Below are positions 34,735 to 43,719 of a DNA stretch of 64,000 bases, one piece after another. The position numbers were made by a program, and so were the translations under genes. Under the pieces are notes generated by a model. It ran no database searches and had not been told where the DNA came from. It was given only the letters and a program-made list of their open reading frames with translations. Each line of letters opens with the position of its first letter. The first letter of the stretch is position 1. This stretch comes from Brevibacillus dissolubilis. Lineage in GTDB: Bacteria > Bacillota > Bacilli > Brevibacillales > Brevibacillaceae. Where the stretch lies: positions 124,001 to 188,000 of the forward strand of contig NZ_VCNA01000005.1 of assembly GCF_006170445.1 (NCBI RefSeq), given 5' to 3'.

Positions 34735-35956
34735 TTAACGAATATGTGGTTGAACTCGATCTTCGAAGAAGACAGATAGCTGTAAAAGGATCTGCCCCCA
34801 ATGTTGGACACGGCCCGTCCACTTTCGAGTGACATCCATCGTCGCAAGGTACAACATTTTGAGAAGAGCATCGTCAGAAGGGAATACGGCTTTGCCCTTC
34901 GTCACTTTGCGCAATTGGCGGTGATAAATTTCAATGATATTGGTCGTGTAGATTATCTTACGAATCTCAGGAGGGTACTTGAAGAAGGTCGACAACTCTG
35001 TCCAGTTATTGCGCCAAGATTGAATCAGGAGCGGGTATTTTTTGCCCCAGGTTTGCTCGAAAGAATCCAACTCATCTAAAGCTGCCTGCTCCGTCGGAGC
35101 CTTGTAAACAGGCTTTAGATCCGCTGTGATCTTTTTCAAGTCCTTATAGGAGACATATTTGATTGAATTTCGGATTTGGTGGATGATGCACTTCTGGATT
35201 TCTGTTTGTGGAAAGCAAGCAGAAATGGCCTCACTAAAACCACGTAGATTGTCTACAGATGCGATGAGAATGTCTTGAACGCCACGGTTTCGTAGCTCGT
35301 TAAGGACGTGAAGCCAGAATTTTGCCGACTCGTTTTCGCCAATCCACATGCCGAGTACATCTTTGTGACCTTCTAAATCAATACCGATCACCATGTAGGC
35401 TGCTTTGTTGACAATTGATCCCATCTTGTTTGGCCTTGAAATGGATGGCATCCATAAATACGATAGCGTATACGTTTTGCAACGGGCGGTTCTGCCACTC
35501 TTTGATAAGAGGGAGCAGTTTATTCGTAACATTGGAAATGAGCGTAGGTGATACCTCTACTCCGTAGAGCTGTTGCAGATGATCTTGGATATCACGGGTT
35601 GAGATTCCTTTGGCATAGAGCGCGATAATCTGGTCTTCGATGCCGGTCACATTAGATTGATGCTTTTTTACGATGACAGGTTCAAATTCTCCTTCGCGAT
35701 CACGAGGGATTTGCAGATCCATTTCACCGTATTCAGACCGAACGGTCTTTTTGCTATGACCGTTGCGACTGTTGGTTGTACGTTTGTTTTTTGTGTCGTG
35801 CTTAGGGTAACCAAGGGTGGTATCTAGTTCCCCCTCCAGCATTTCTTGAAGGGTCTCTGCGAATAATTCTTTCAAGGCAGATTGAACATCTGTAACTGAC
35901 TTCATGTTGTTTTCTTTGATCCATTGTTTGAGTTGCTCTTTTGACATGAGGCTCAT
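34735..35956 (-). pseudogene. IS256-family (Mutator-type) transposase, frameshifted
   Basis: Reading leftwards from ATG 35956, the N-terminal part (MSLMSKEQLKQWIKENNM to FMDAIHFKAKQDG) is followed in another frame by SIVNKAAYMVIGIDLEGHK through to the stop at 34735. One extra G in the GGG at plus-strand 35420-35422 explains the shift; removing it restores DGSIVNKAAY. The acidic residues are otherwise present: Asp in FMDAIHFK, Asp in ASVDNLRGF, and Glu in NIIEIYHRQLRKV. No frameshift signal of the kind used by IS3 is seen, so this is an inactivating mutation or sequencing error. Confidence 0.88.
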
Positions 35957-36037
35957 AATAAAAACCCCCAACCTTTCCTTATAAAACGTAGTGTACAGGA
36001 GAAGTTTGAGAGTTTATACAGAATATTTTACAGACTC

Positions 36038-36045
36038 GGATAGCT
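36038..36045. repeat. 8-bp target duplication of the IS256-family element, right copy
   Basis: GGATAGCT, identical to 34555-34562. Confidence 0.85.
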
Positions 36046-36148
36046 AACTGTTTGTTATAAATACAGGACGGCTGCTAGATACCAAACGCCCTGTATTTAC
36101 AGTTAAATAAGACTCTTATCACGACACCCTTAATGTGTTGCGAATAAA

Positions 36149-36523
36149 TTAGCGTCGCTCTGCTGCTGTATTGACACCGACCACGCCGCCCATCGCACTC
36201 ACCACAAAAGCACCGAGCAGATAGAACAGGGTGCTCAGCTGCATCGGTGCATCGAAGCCGAGGAAGCCGATCAGCAGTACGAGAATGAAATAAGCAGAGC
36301 CGGTCAGCCCGCCATAGTACCAGCCACGGCCACCACAGCGGCGTCCCGTGACAAAACCGCCTACCAAAAGGCCAAGTGCATTGATCGCGTACGTAAAATA
36401 CGGAAGTGAACTTTCGCGCAATTCGGTAAACGACAAAAGCATCGCAGTCAGCAAGGAACCGCTCAACACCAATCCAAACGTAAAAAGGAGCCCTGTCATC
36501 ACAGAGGCGGAAGTACTGCGCAT
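36149..36523 (-). CDS. TIGR04086-family membrane protein (YrzE-like)
   Basis: 124 residues from ATG 36523, with AGGAAGGGA upstream; it has four hydrophobic segments and a conserved-looking GLLVGGFVTGRRCGGRGWYYGGLTG loop. The family (TIGR04086) is found next to yajC in Bacillus (yrzE), so this gene marks the point where conserved gene order resumes after the accessory stretch. Its orientation is opposite to yajC here. Function unknown. Confidence 0.8.
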   Translation of the reverse strand: MRSTSASVMTGLLFTFGLVLSGSLLTAMLLSFTELRESSLPYFTYAINALGLLVGGFVTGRRCGGRGWYYGGLTGSAYFILVLLIGFLGFDAPMQLSTLFYLLGAFVVSAMGGVVGVNTAAERR

Positions 36524-36657
36524 GATCAATCCCTTCCTCTCATTACCTGTTTGTACCATCTATATGACAGGCTCTTAGGGCTTATTCATTCTCTTCATTG
36601 AACATCGTCAGGAATTTTCGTATGATGGATGAGGGAAACAGATGGGGGTGAGGTTCC

Positions 36658-37635
36658 ATGATTAAAACATACTTTTACAATCACTCAGAAAAGCAGATGT
36701 ATCACGATGTCGATCTGTCGACGAAAGATGAGTGGCTGCGATCTCCCGAAGATTTGCTGTGGATTGACCTTTATGACGTGGGGAATGATGAGCTTCACTA
36801 TATAGCTAAGATTTTTGACTTTCACCCTCTGGCGATTGAAGACTGTCTGCATGTAAGCCCGCGGGCCAAGGTGGACAATTACGAAGATTACTATTTCTTC
36901 GTATTCCACGCCTTGCGCTATAACGAGGAAAGCGACACGGAGATTACGACCGTTGAGCTGAACGTTTTTTTAGGGCCTAATTATATTGTGACCATTCATA
37001 AATCTCCAATGAATACGATCGGTAGAATCGCAGCAGCCTGTCACCGCAGCCTGCACTTCATGAATCGTGGGCCGGATTATCTCTTGTATGCGATTGTCGA
37101 CGGGATTACCGACGAGTATTTCCCGATTATGGATCGGTTGTCCGTGCGTATCGATGAATTGGAAGACGAAATCTACGAGCATCAGATGGAAGAGATCACC
37201 GAGGAGTTCTTGGCCTTGAAGCGTACGATTATCCTGATCCGCCGCGTGATTATGCCGCAGAAGCGGATTTTTGCCAATGTCAACGGCAGATACTCGTTTG
37301 ACATCTCAGAGGACAATGTGCCGTTCTATATCGACTTGACCGACCATCTGGAGCGGATTTCAGACTCGATTGATACGTTCCGCGATCTGGTGAACGGGGC
37401 GCTTGATACGTACTACACGATCATCAGTGCCAAGACGACAGAGACGATGCGGGTTCTCACGATTATCTCGACCATCATCCTGCCGCTTACGTTTATCACC
37501 GGACTGTTTGGGATGAACACCTTCGGCTGGCTGGGTGAAGGGGCCGAACCGATTATGCTGATCTGTGCCGTCGTGGTGATGGCAGGGATGACCACAGCCA
37601 TGCTCTATACCTTCAAAAAACGAAAATGGCTCTGA
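36658..37635 (+). CDS. corA: CorA-family magnesium/cobalt transporter
   Basis: 325 residues. A long cytoplasmic N-terminal domain is followed by two C-terminal membrane helices. The signature GMN is at residues 285-287 (LFGMNTFGW) and the last helix ends in the basic tail KKRKWL. Pentameric CorA channels carry Mg2+ inward. The ATG lies ten bases after a GGGGGTGAGG stretch. It is upstream of a DUF421 gene, separated by 94 bases that contain a long hairpin. Confidence 0.92.
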   Translation: MIKTYFYNHSEKQMYHDVDLSTKDEWLRSPEDLLWIDLYDVGNDELHYIAKIFDFHPLAIEDCLHVSPRAKVDNYEDYYFFVFHALRYNEESDTEITTVELNVFLGPNYIVTIHKSPMNTIGRIAAACHRSLHFMNRGPDYLLYAIVDGITDEYFPIMDRLSVRIDELEDEIYEHQMEEITEEFLALKRTIILIRRVIMPQKRIFANVNGRYSFDISEDNVPFYIDLTDHLERISDSIDTFRDLVNGALDTYYTIISAKTTETMRVLTIISTIILPLTFITGLFGMNTFGWLGEGAEPIMLICAVVVMAGMTTAMLYTFKKRKWL

Positions 37636-37672
37636 ATACGAAAGAGCACCAATATCGGGCAGGCATAGGACG

Positions 37673-37718
37673 CCTCCCCTATGTGGAGAATACTTGATGA
37701 TTCTGCACGTAGGGGAGG
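37673..37718. promoter_or_regulatory. hairpin that sequesters the ribosome binding site of the DUF421 gene
   Basis: A 19-base arm (37673-37691) pairs at 17 positions with 37700-37718 around an 8-base loop. The right arm contains AGGGGAGG, the Shine-Dalgarno sequence for the ATG at 37730. There is no T run, so it is not a standard terminator for corA. An RNA-level switch or a processing site is possible. Confidence 0.55.
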
Positions 37719-37729
37719 TTCGGTCTAAG

Positions 37730-38449
37730 ATGGAAGATATGTCCACCATTGTGCTTCGTACCTTGTTTACGTACTTTTTCCTGTTGCTTCTCCTGAGGAT
37801 GATGGGGAAGCGGGAACTTGGAAAATTGTCTGTGTTTGACGTTGTCATCTCGATCATGCTGGCCGAGATGGCTACCCTGGCGATTGACCAGGTGGAGCGT
37901 CCGGCTCTGCATTTTTATGTGCCCATGGCGTTGCTCATGGCTTTAGAGATTATGATGGCCTGGCTTTCGATGCGCAGCAAAAAAGTCCGTGACATCGTAG
38001 ACGGATCAGCAGAAATCATCATCGAAAACGGCGAAATCCGCGAGGCAGCCATGCGGCGCAACCGGCTTAACCTCGACGACCTGATGGTTCACCTCAGACA
38101 AAAAAACATCAAGAGCATTGCCGATGTAGAGTTCGCGCTGTTGGAACCGACTGGACAGATGAGCGTCTTCCCCAAGCCAGCCAAAGAACCGCTGACCAGA
38201 GAAGACGTTGGAATCAATCCCATTGCACAGGGAGAAGAACATCTGCTTTCCTATAAGGGCTTACCGATTCCGCTGATTATGGACGGGGCGGTCCGTGAAG
38301 AAGCACTCACCAAAATTGATAAAAATAAGTTTTGGCTCAAGCAGCAAATCCGAAAGCATGGGATTCGTGATATCAAGGAGATCAGCTTTTGTTCCATTGA
38401 CGAGCAAGGTCGTCTGTTCATTGATAAAAAAGACAAGCCCCGCCATTGA
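37730..38449 (+). CDS. DUF421 membrane protein (YrbG-like)
   Basis: 239 residues from ATG 37730, chosen because AGGGGAGG precedes it and family members begin close to the first helix. An in-frame ATG at 37697 with GGAG upstream is possible. Three N-terminal membrane helices contain LRMMGKRELGKLSVFDVVISIMLAEMA, the family hallmark, followed by two cytoplasmic DUF421/YetF-type subdomains. B. subtilis yrbG lies between yrzE and spoVB, as here. It ends tail to tail against the spoVB gene with no space between. Function unknown; YetF-type proteins have been linked to spores. Confidence 0.87.
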   Translation: MEDMSTIVLRTLFTYFFLLLLLRMMGKRELGKLSVFDVVISIMLAEMATLAIDQVERPALHFYVPMALLMALEIMMAWLSMRSKKVRDIVDGSAEIIIENGEIREAAMRRNRLNLDDLMVHLRQKNIKSIADVEFALLEPTGQMSVFPKPAKEPLTREDVGINPIAQGEEHLLSYKGLPIPLIMDGAVREEALTKIDKNKFWLKQQIRKHGIRDIKEISFCSIDEQGRLFIDKKDKPRH

Positions 38450-38461
38450 TTAACGGCGGGG
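38437..38461 (-). terminator. possible terminator of spoVB spanning both stop codons
   Basis: CCCCGCC / GGCGGGG hairpin across the junction of the convergent genes; on the minus strand TTTTTT follows after five bases. The rightward side has no T run. Confidence 0.4.
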
Positions 38462-40024
38462 AAAAAATACGGCCAACTGTTCACCGATCCATGGAATCCG
38501 CATGACGTCCTGTTTGCCCAGGATACGCAACGCGACCAAAAGCACCACGTAGACAACACTGGAGAGCAGGGAGCAAATAAGCACCATTTGACCCATTGAC
38601 GTATGGGCAAACCAACTCGTAGCCATGTAAGAGCCGGAGTAGCCCATCACAAGCATCACACCGCCGATTTTTATGAATTCGATGAGATCGACGGTAAACC
38701 CGACCGCTTTGACCAACGAGGCGAAGTGGAGCAATGTCACCAGAGTAATGCTGAGATTAAGCGCGATCACTGCACCGTGAATCCCAAATGATGGCTGGGA
38801 GGTCAGGAAGAACATCGCCGCGATTTTGACGACGGCACCTATCAATGTATTGCGAAGCACCACGTTGGCATGATCAAGGCCCTGCAGAGCAGAGGCGAGC
38901 GGAGCCTGGAAGAACAGGAAGACGGAGAAGAGGGAGAGTTCACGCAAGAGCTGCCCGACTTCAGCATTTTTATAGAGCAGTGCACACAGCGGCTCTGCGA
39001 ATACATACAAAAGGACCGCACAGGGAGCACCGATGACCAGTGTGATCCGCATCGCCTGATAAATCCGGCGGTGAATCATCTTGCTGTTTTTTTGATATGC
39101 AGCTTCTGCGACGGCAGGAACGAGTGAGATCGACAGCGAATATGTTAAAAATGTTGGGAACAGCAATAACGGCACTGCCATCCCGGCAAACTGACCATAC
39201 AGGCTGGTCGCTTGAATGGTCTGATACCCTGCTAACACCAGGGCAAAGGGGACCAGCATGGGTTCCAGTACATAAGCAATTGAGCCGACAAGGCGACTCA
39301 TCGTGACGGGAAAAGATACACTTAGCAACTGACGGATGCTTTCCTGATTTTGCTTCAGGGAGGTGAAGGGCTGCTGCATCATCGATTCGGCTGTTTTCCG
39401 ATTTTTTCTAAACATCCAGAGCATATAGAGAAGACCGGCCAACTCACCGAAGATAATGCTTGCAACCGCACCTGCTGAAGCATATTCCACTCCATACGGC
39501 AAGAAGGAGACCGTCATCACCACAACCAGTGCCATCCGTACCATCTGTTCCAACAGCTGGGAGATGGCTGTCGGTGACATGTTGTGCTTCCCTTGGAAGT
39601 ATCCGCGTAAGACAGCCGAGATGCTGGCGATGGGGATGACTGGAATAGCAGCGATCAGGAGGATATAGGTTCGTTCATCAGCAAACATCCAACGGGTCAC
39701 ATAATGGGCACTGCCGAGCAGAATCAAGCTGACCAGCGTACTCAAGCCACCTGCGATCAACAGCGCGAGCAATAAAAAGCGCCGTGTCTGTTTTGGATCT
39801 GAGGCTGCTTCCGCTTCAGCCACCTGCTTGGAGATCGCCACCGGCAAGCCGAAGGTCGTCAAGGTAATCAAGAAGTAGAGGATCGGCGTGACCATCTGGT
39901 ATAAGCCCATTCCTTCTGCTCCGATGATCCGTGAGAGCACGATGCGGTTGGCAAAGCCGAGAATTTTCGTGATCGCCCCTGCTGCAATGAGGATTAGCGT
40001 ACCGTAAAAAAAGGATTGTCTCAT
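38450..40024 (-). CDS. spoVB: stage V sporulation protein B-like flippase (MATE/MOP superfamily)
   Basis: 524 residues with about 14 membrane segments and a polysaccharide-export (MurJ-like) fold. The N-terminus FYGTLILIAAGAITKILGFANRIVLSRIIGAEGMGLYQMVTPI is typical of SpoVB/YtgP-type lipid-linked oligosaccharide flippases. SpoVB is needed for spore cortex synthesis in Bacillus. Position between the DUF421 gene and comN agrees with B. subtilis gene order, which supports SpoVB over other members of the family. A paralogue such as YtgP cannot be fully excluded. Confidence 0.82.
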   Translation of the reverse strand: MRQSFFYGTLILIAAGAITKILGFANRIVLSRIIGAEGMGLYQMVTPILYFLITLTTFGLPVAISKQVAEAEAASDPKQTRRFLLLALLIAGGLSTLVSLILLGSAHYVTRWMFADERTYILLIAAIPVIPIASISAVLRGYFQGKHNMSPTAISQLLEQMVRMALVVVMTVSFLPYGVEYASAGAVASIIFGELAGLLYMLWMFRKNRKTAESMMQQPFTSLKQNQESIRQLLSVSFPVTMSRLVGSIAYVLEPMLVPFALVLAGYQTIQATSLYGQFAGMAVPLLLFPTFLTYSLSISLVPAVAEAAYQKNSKMIHRRIYQAMRITLVIGAPCAVLLYVFAEPLCALLYKNAEVGQLLRELSLFSVFLFFQAPLASALQGLDHANVVLRNTLIGAVVKIAAMFFLTSQPSFGIHGAVIALNLSITLVTLLHFASLVKAVGFTVDLIEFIKIGGVMLVMGYSGSYMATSWFAHTSMGQMVLICSLLSSVVYVVLLVALRILGKQDVMRIPWIGEQLAVFFPRR

Positions 40025-40112
40025 AAGGATAGCCCTTTCCTTTCGCTTCTTACTCTAAGAATATGGACGTGCCACGTCAGGCATGACTAACTTTTGAAGG
40101 GAGATGCCAGCT

Positions 40113-40367
40113 ATGTCATTGGAAGCGCAACTATCTTCGGATGATCTGTTTGATCAGGTGTTGGAGCTCTGCCAAAGCAAGGCAGATGAATTCCTGTTTC
40201 TCGGGTATGAAAACATCACAGCACTCGATGTATGGAGATGTGTCTCTTCCTCCTACAAAGAGCTGCCGCCGATGCATCGTTTGGTCAACGATGTCTTGTC
40301 ACTCAAAATTACCAAATATATGAACTGGCTCATGTTGAATATGTATAAAAACCCTGGTGCGATTTGA
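40113..40367 (+). CDS. comN: post-transcriptional regulator ComN-like (YrzD)
   Basis: 84 residues from ATG 40113; GAAGGGAG lies nine bases upstream, whereas an ATG at 40104 is too close to it. The compact helical sequence (ALDVWRCVSSSYKELPPMHRLVNDVLSLKITKYMNWLML) matches the small ComN/YrzD family that precedes secDF. In B. subtilis ComN affects comE mRNA and localises with DivIVA. The final codons overlap the -35 box of the secD promoter. Confidence 0.78.
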   Translation: MSLEAQLSSDDLFDQVLELCQSKADEFLFLGYENITALDVWRCVSSSYKELPPMHRLVNDVLSLKITKYMNWLMLNMYKNPGAI

Positions 40368-40393
40368 CACTGATTTTTGTGCGAAGCTATAAT
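40364..40393 (+). promoter_or_regulatory. strong sigma-A promoter of secD-secF
   Basis: Consensus TTGACA (40364-40369), an 18-base spacer, and consensus TATAAT (40388-40393), 59 bases upstream of secD. It begins inside the end of the comN gene. Confidence 0.85.
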
Positions 40394-40451
40394 GTGCATA
40401 ATGTACATACTAGCTTTACCAGAACCAAAAATGGGAAGGGGCATGTAGTAG

Positions 40452-41687
40452 ATGATAAAATGGAGTAGATTCGTGCTCTTCCTGTTGGTAGTAGGCTCCA
40501 TGTTTGCGCTGATGTTTACCACTTTAATCCCGGTGTCCAAAAACATCACGCTTGGTCTTGACCTCCAAGGTGGGTTTGAGATTCTGTACCGCGTAGAGCC
40601 AATCAACAAGGGAGACGTAGTTAACAAAGAGCTGTTGAACGCCACCCAGCAAATGGTGGACAAGCGGATCAACATCGGTGGGGTATCCGAACCGGAGATC
40701 ACCGTCGAGATGCCTGACCGCATCCGTGTCAAACTGGCGGGGGCCAAAGACCCGGAAAAGCTTCGCAGCCTGATTGGCCGTCCAGCGGTGCTTACGTTCC
40801 GCGATGAGACAGGTAAAATCGTACTGAATGGTAACGACCTTGCTCCAGGTGGTGCAGGTGTCGGCTACGACGACCTCAAGCGTCCGATCGTTACACTCAA
40901 ATTCAAGGATGCATCCAAATTCGAACAAGTCACCCGCGATAACGTGGGCAAGCAAGTAGCGATTTTCCTTGACGATCAGATGCTGACCAACCCATCGATC
41001 CGTCAAGTCATCTCCGGCGGCAGCGCCCAGATCGACGGACAGCGTACATATGAAGAAGCGAAGGAATTGGCAGACATCCTCAACTCGGGTGCTCTTCCAG
41101 CCAAGCTTGTGGAAATGCAGGTTACTTCTGTAGGTGCGAGCCTCGGACAAGTAGCACTGGAGAAAACGATTTTCGCCGGCTATGTCGGCGGGGCCATCAT
41201 CTTGGTCTTCATGCTGCTGGTGTACCGTGTACCGGGCATGATCGCCAATATCACACTGGTTATCTTTACGTATCTGTGTCTGGTCGTGCTTGACTGGATG
41301 AATGCGACACTTACCCTGCCGGGGATCGCTGGTTTTATCCTCTCTGTAGGTATGGCGGTTGACGCCAACATCATCACAGCAGAGCGTATTCAAGAGGAGA
41401 TCCGCAGCGGTAAGACCGTTCTGTCTGCTTTCCGCGCAGGTCAACGCCGTTCGTTTATCACCATCATCGACTCTCACGTGACCACGCTGATCGCGTGTGG
41501 CGTGTTGTTCTTCTTCGGGACAAGCTCCATTCAAGGCTTTGCCATCATCCTCACCATGACTCTCATTGTCAGCCTTCTGACCAACGTGTTCGGCTCCCGC
41601 TTCCTCCTCTGGATGCTGCTGCGTGCCAACATGTTTAAGAAGCCAGTCTGGTTTGCTGTAAAGGAGAGTGAAATCGGTGAGCTCTAA
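40452..41687 (+). CDS. secD: protein translocase subunit SecD
   Basis: 411 residues with six membrane segments. The D1 motif LGLDLQGGFEILY lies near residue 35. The periplasmic-type P1 domain spans about 50-230, and the D4-D6 region includes GFILSVGMAVDANIITAERIQEEI. SecD and SecF use the proton gradient to pull preproteins out of the SecYEG channel. SecF is encoded separately by the next gene, overlapping by 11 bases. B. subtilis has a fused SecDF. Confidence 0.95.
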   Translation: MIKWSRFVLFLLVVGSMFALMFTTLIPVSKNITLGLDLQGGFEILYRVEPINKGDVVNKELLNATQQMVDKRINIGGVSEPEITVEMPDRIRVKLAGAKDPEKLRSLIGRPAVLTFRDETGKIVLNGNDLAPGGAGVGYDDLKRPIVTLKFKDASKFEQVTRDNVGKQVAIFLDDQMLTNPSIRQVISGGSAQIDGQRTYEEAKELADILNSGALPAKLVEMQVTSVGASLGQVALEKTIFAGYVGGAIILVFMLLVYRVPGMIANITLVIFTYLCLVVLDWMNATLTLPGIAGFILSVGMAVDANIITAERIQEEIRSGKTVLSAFRAGQRRSFITIIDSHVTTLIACGVLFFFGTSSIQGFAIILTMTLIVSLLTNVFGSRFLLWMLLRANMFKKPVWFAVKESEIGEL

Positions 41688-42615
41688 TCAACGTGAATAT
41701 GAAAGTGTCATCAAGTTTGATATCGTCAAGAACCGTCGTAAATTCTTTGCGTTCTCCGTTCTGATTATGGTTACGGGTCTGGTCATCATGATGCTCATGG
41801 GGCTGAATCTGGGCGTAGACTTCAAGGCAGGTACGCGCCTCGATATTCTGGTCGGCAAAGAATTCAAAGTGGAAGATGTCCAACAGACGATCAAGCAGAG
41901 TGTGCCGGAGATTGGCTTTAAAGATGTAACCGGATACGGCACAGATGGGGCGACCACCACGTTTGACCAACGCGTTCCACGTGAACAGCTGGTAGCACTT
42001 GAAGCCGCATTGAAAGCCAAATACGGTGAGCAAGTGACCACCACCGAGTCTACCGTTGACCCCATTGTTGCGGAGGAGCTGGTTACCAAAGCCGGGATCG
42101 CGCTTCTGATCGCCTCCGTCGGGATCATCATCTACATCGCGCTTCGCTTCCAATTTTTGTTCGGGATTGCCTGCGTAATCGCTTTGGCGCATGACGTGTT
42201 CATCCCAATCGCACTGTTCTCCGTGTTCCGTCTGGAAGTAGATTTGACCTTTATTGCCGCGATTCTGACCATCGTCGGCTACTCGATTAACGATACCATC
42301 GTAATTTTTGACCGCATTCGGGAAAACCTAAGATCGATGAAAGTAAAAACAGTCGAAGACCTCGAACACATGGTCAACGTCAGCTTGTGGCAGACAATGC
42401 GCCGCTCCTTCTACACCGTAGCGACCGTATTCTTCACAGCACTGGCGATTGCCGTCTTCGGGAGTGAGGGTATCCGCAACTTCTCCCTCGCGCTGATCTT
42501 CGGTCTGATTAGTGGTACATATTCATCCATCTTCATCGCCGCCCAAGTATGGGTGACACTGAAGAAGCGTGAAATGGCCAAAAATCGATTCAAGGTTACA
42601 CCGAATGAGGGTTAA
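41677..42615 (+). CDS. secF: protein translocase subunit SecF
   Basis: 312 residues from GTG 41677, nine bases after AAGGAGA; an earlier GTG at 41668 abuts that site. Six membrane segments. Signature regions are LGVDFKAGTRLDI, AILTIVGYSINDTIVIFDRIRENL and MRRSFYTVATVFFTALAIAVFG. It is partner of SecD, with which it overlaps. A terminator follows. Confidence 0.94.
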   Translation: MSSNQREYESVIKFDIVKNRRKFFAFSVLIMVTGLVIMMLMGLNLGVDFKAGTRLDILVGKEFKVEDVQQTIKQSVPEIGFKDVTGYGTDGATTTFDQRVPREQLVALEAALKAKYGEQVTTTESTVDPIVAEELVTKAGIALLIASVGIIIYIALRFQFLFGIACVIALAHDVFIPIALFSVFRLEVDLTFIAAILTIVGYSINDTIVIFDRIRENLRSMKVKTVEDLEHMVNVSLWQTMRRSFYTVATVFFTALAIAVFGSEGIRNFSLALIFGLISGTYSSIFIAAQVWVTLKKREMAKNRFKVTPNEG

Positions 42616-42627
42616 CGCGAACGACTA

Positions 42628-42660
42628 AGCCGCGGGAATCACTCCCGTGGCTTTTTTTTA
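42628..42660 (+). terminator. terminator of secD-secF
   Basis: AGCCGCGGGA / TCCCGTGGCT stem followed by eight T. Confidence 0.88.
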
Positions 42661-42690
42661 ACCCTGCAAACACACAAAGGGGGATCTGGA

Positions 42691-43638
42691 ATGGAAAATC
42701 GCTCTGCTCAAGCGCAAGTGGGGGCATGGGTCGGGATTATCGGCAACATCGCACTGGCTGCTGCCAAGCTGGTAATCGGCTGGATCGCGGATTCCCGTGC
42801 CCTGATTGCAGACGCGGCTCACTCGGCCTCTGATGTGGTCGGTTCTGTCGCGGTACTGATTGGCCTGCGTGCTGCGGATCGTCCGCCTGACAAGGAGCAC
42901 CCGTATGGCCATGGCAAAGCCGAGTCGATTGCGGCGATTATCGTCTCCGTCTTATTGATCTTTGTTGGTTTTGAGATCGGGTTAGCGTCGTACAATTCCT
43001 TTTTCACTCCGCTGGCTGCTCCAGGGGTCATCGCCATCTGGGCTGCGGTTGGTTCTGCTGTGATCAAAGAAGCGATGTTTCGCTACAAGTACAACCTTGG
43101 GAAAAAGCTGAACAGCCAGTCCCTCATCGCCAATGCGTGGGAACACCGCTCGGATGTGTATTCCTCCATTGCTGCATTGGTGGGGATCGGGGCTTCGATC
43201 ATCGGAGCGCGTTATGATATTCCATGGCTGTTATATGGTGACCCGGTTGCCGGGCTGATCGTTTCCCTGCTGGTATTGCAGATGGCTTACAGCATCATGA
43301 AGGAGTCCATCTACAGCACATTGGACCCGGTGCTCCCCGAGGAAGAGACAGGGGATTTGCGCAAGGTGGCAGAAGCAGTACCCGGTGTGCTTCGAATCGA
43401 TGAATTCCGCGCCCGTGTGCATGGTCACTACCAGATCGTCGATATCAAAGTAGGTGTCGATCCACACATCACGGTCGAGGAGGGGCACAGCATCGGCAAA
43501 GAGGTCAAGCATGCGCTGATGAGCCAATTTCCGCAGGTGCGGGATGTGTTTGTCCATATCAATCCGTATGACGATGTGTTCCCGTATCACAGCATTCCAG
43601 GCCACATGGAAGAGCCACAGCGAGACGTGATTCATTAA
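42691..43638 (+). CDS. cation diffusion facilitator family transporter
   Basis: 315 residues with six membrane segments in the N-terminal 210 residues. The metal-binding HxxxD/DxxxD pairs are visible as SRALIADAAHSASDV (helix II) and NAWEHRSDVYSS (helix V); PPDKEHPYGHGKAE is the family loop. The cytoplasmic C-terminal domain has VHGHYQIVDIKVGVDPHITVEEGH. Such proteins export Zn2+, Fe2+, Mn2+ or Co2+ in exchange for protons. The metal is not deducible. CDF genes often lie between secDF and recJ in Bacillales. Confidence 0.9.
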   Translation: MENRSAQAQVGAWVGIIGNIALAAAKLVIGWIADSRALIADAAHSASDVVGSVAVLIGLRAADRPPDKEHPYGHGKAESIAAIIVSVLLIFVGFEIGLASYNSFFTPLAAPGVIAIWAAVGSAVIKEAMFRYKYNLGKKLNSQSLIANAWEHRSDVYSSIAALVGIGASIIGARYDIPWLLYGDPVAGLIVSLLVLQMAYSIMKESIYSTLDPVLPEEETGDLRKVAEAVPGVLRIDEFRARVHGHYQIVDIKVGVDPHITVEEGHSIGKEVKHALMSQFPQVRDVFVHINPYDDVFPYHSIPGHMEEPQRDVIH

Positions 43639-43658
43639 TCCGTCTCGTTTCTGTTTTT
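43621..43658 (+). terminator. terminator of the CDF transporter gene
   Basis: CGAGACG / CGTCTCG stem spanning the stop codon, then TTTCTGTTTTT. Confidence 0.75.
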
Positions 43659-43719
43659 CTTCCTATTGTCAGCCCCTCTGCCTTCTTATATAATGTATGA
43701 GGATTGGAGGGGCGATAAC

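Larger units (their letters stand above)
34563..36037 (-). mobile_element. IS256-family insertion sequence with frameshifted transposase
   Basis: The 28-base terminal repeats at 34563-34590 and 36010-36037 agree at 21 of 28 positions and show the IS256-type TCTGT and TAAACTC blocks. The eight bases GGATAGCT occur directly outside both ends (34555-34562 and 36038-36045), the expected 8-bp target duplication. The transposase gene on the minus strand is broken by a single-base frameshift. The element sits 33 bases from the end of the IS3-family element. Confidence 0.9.
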
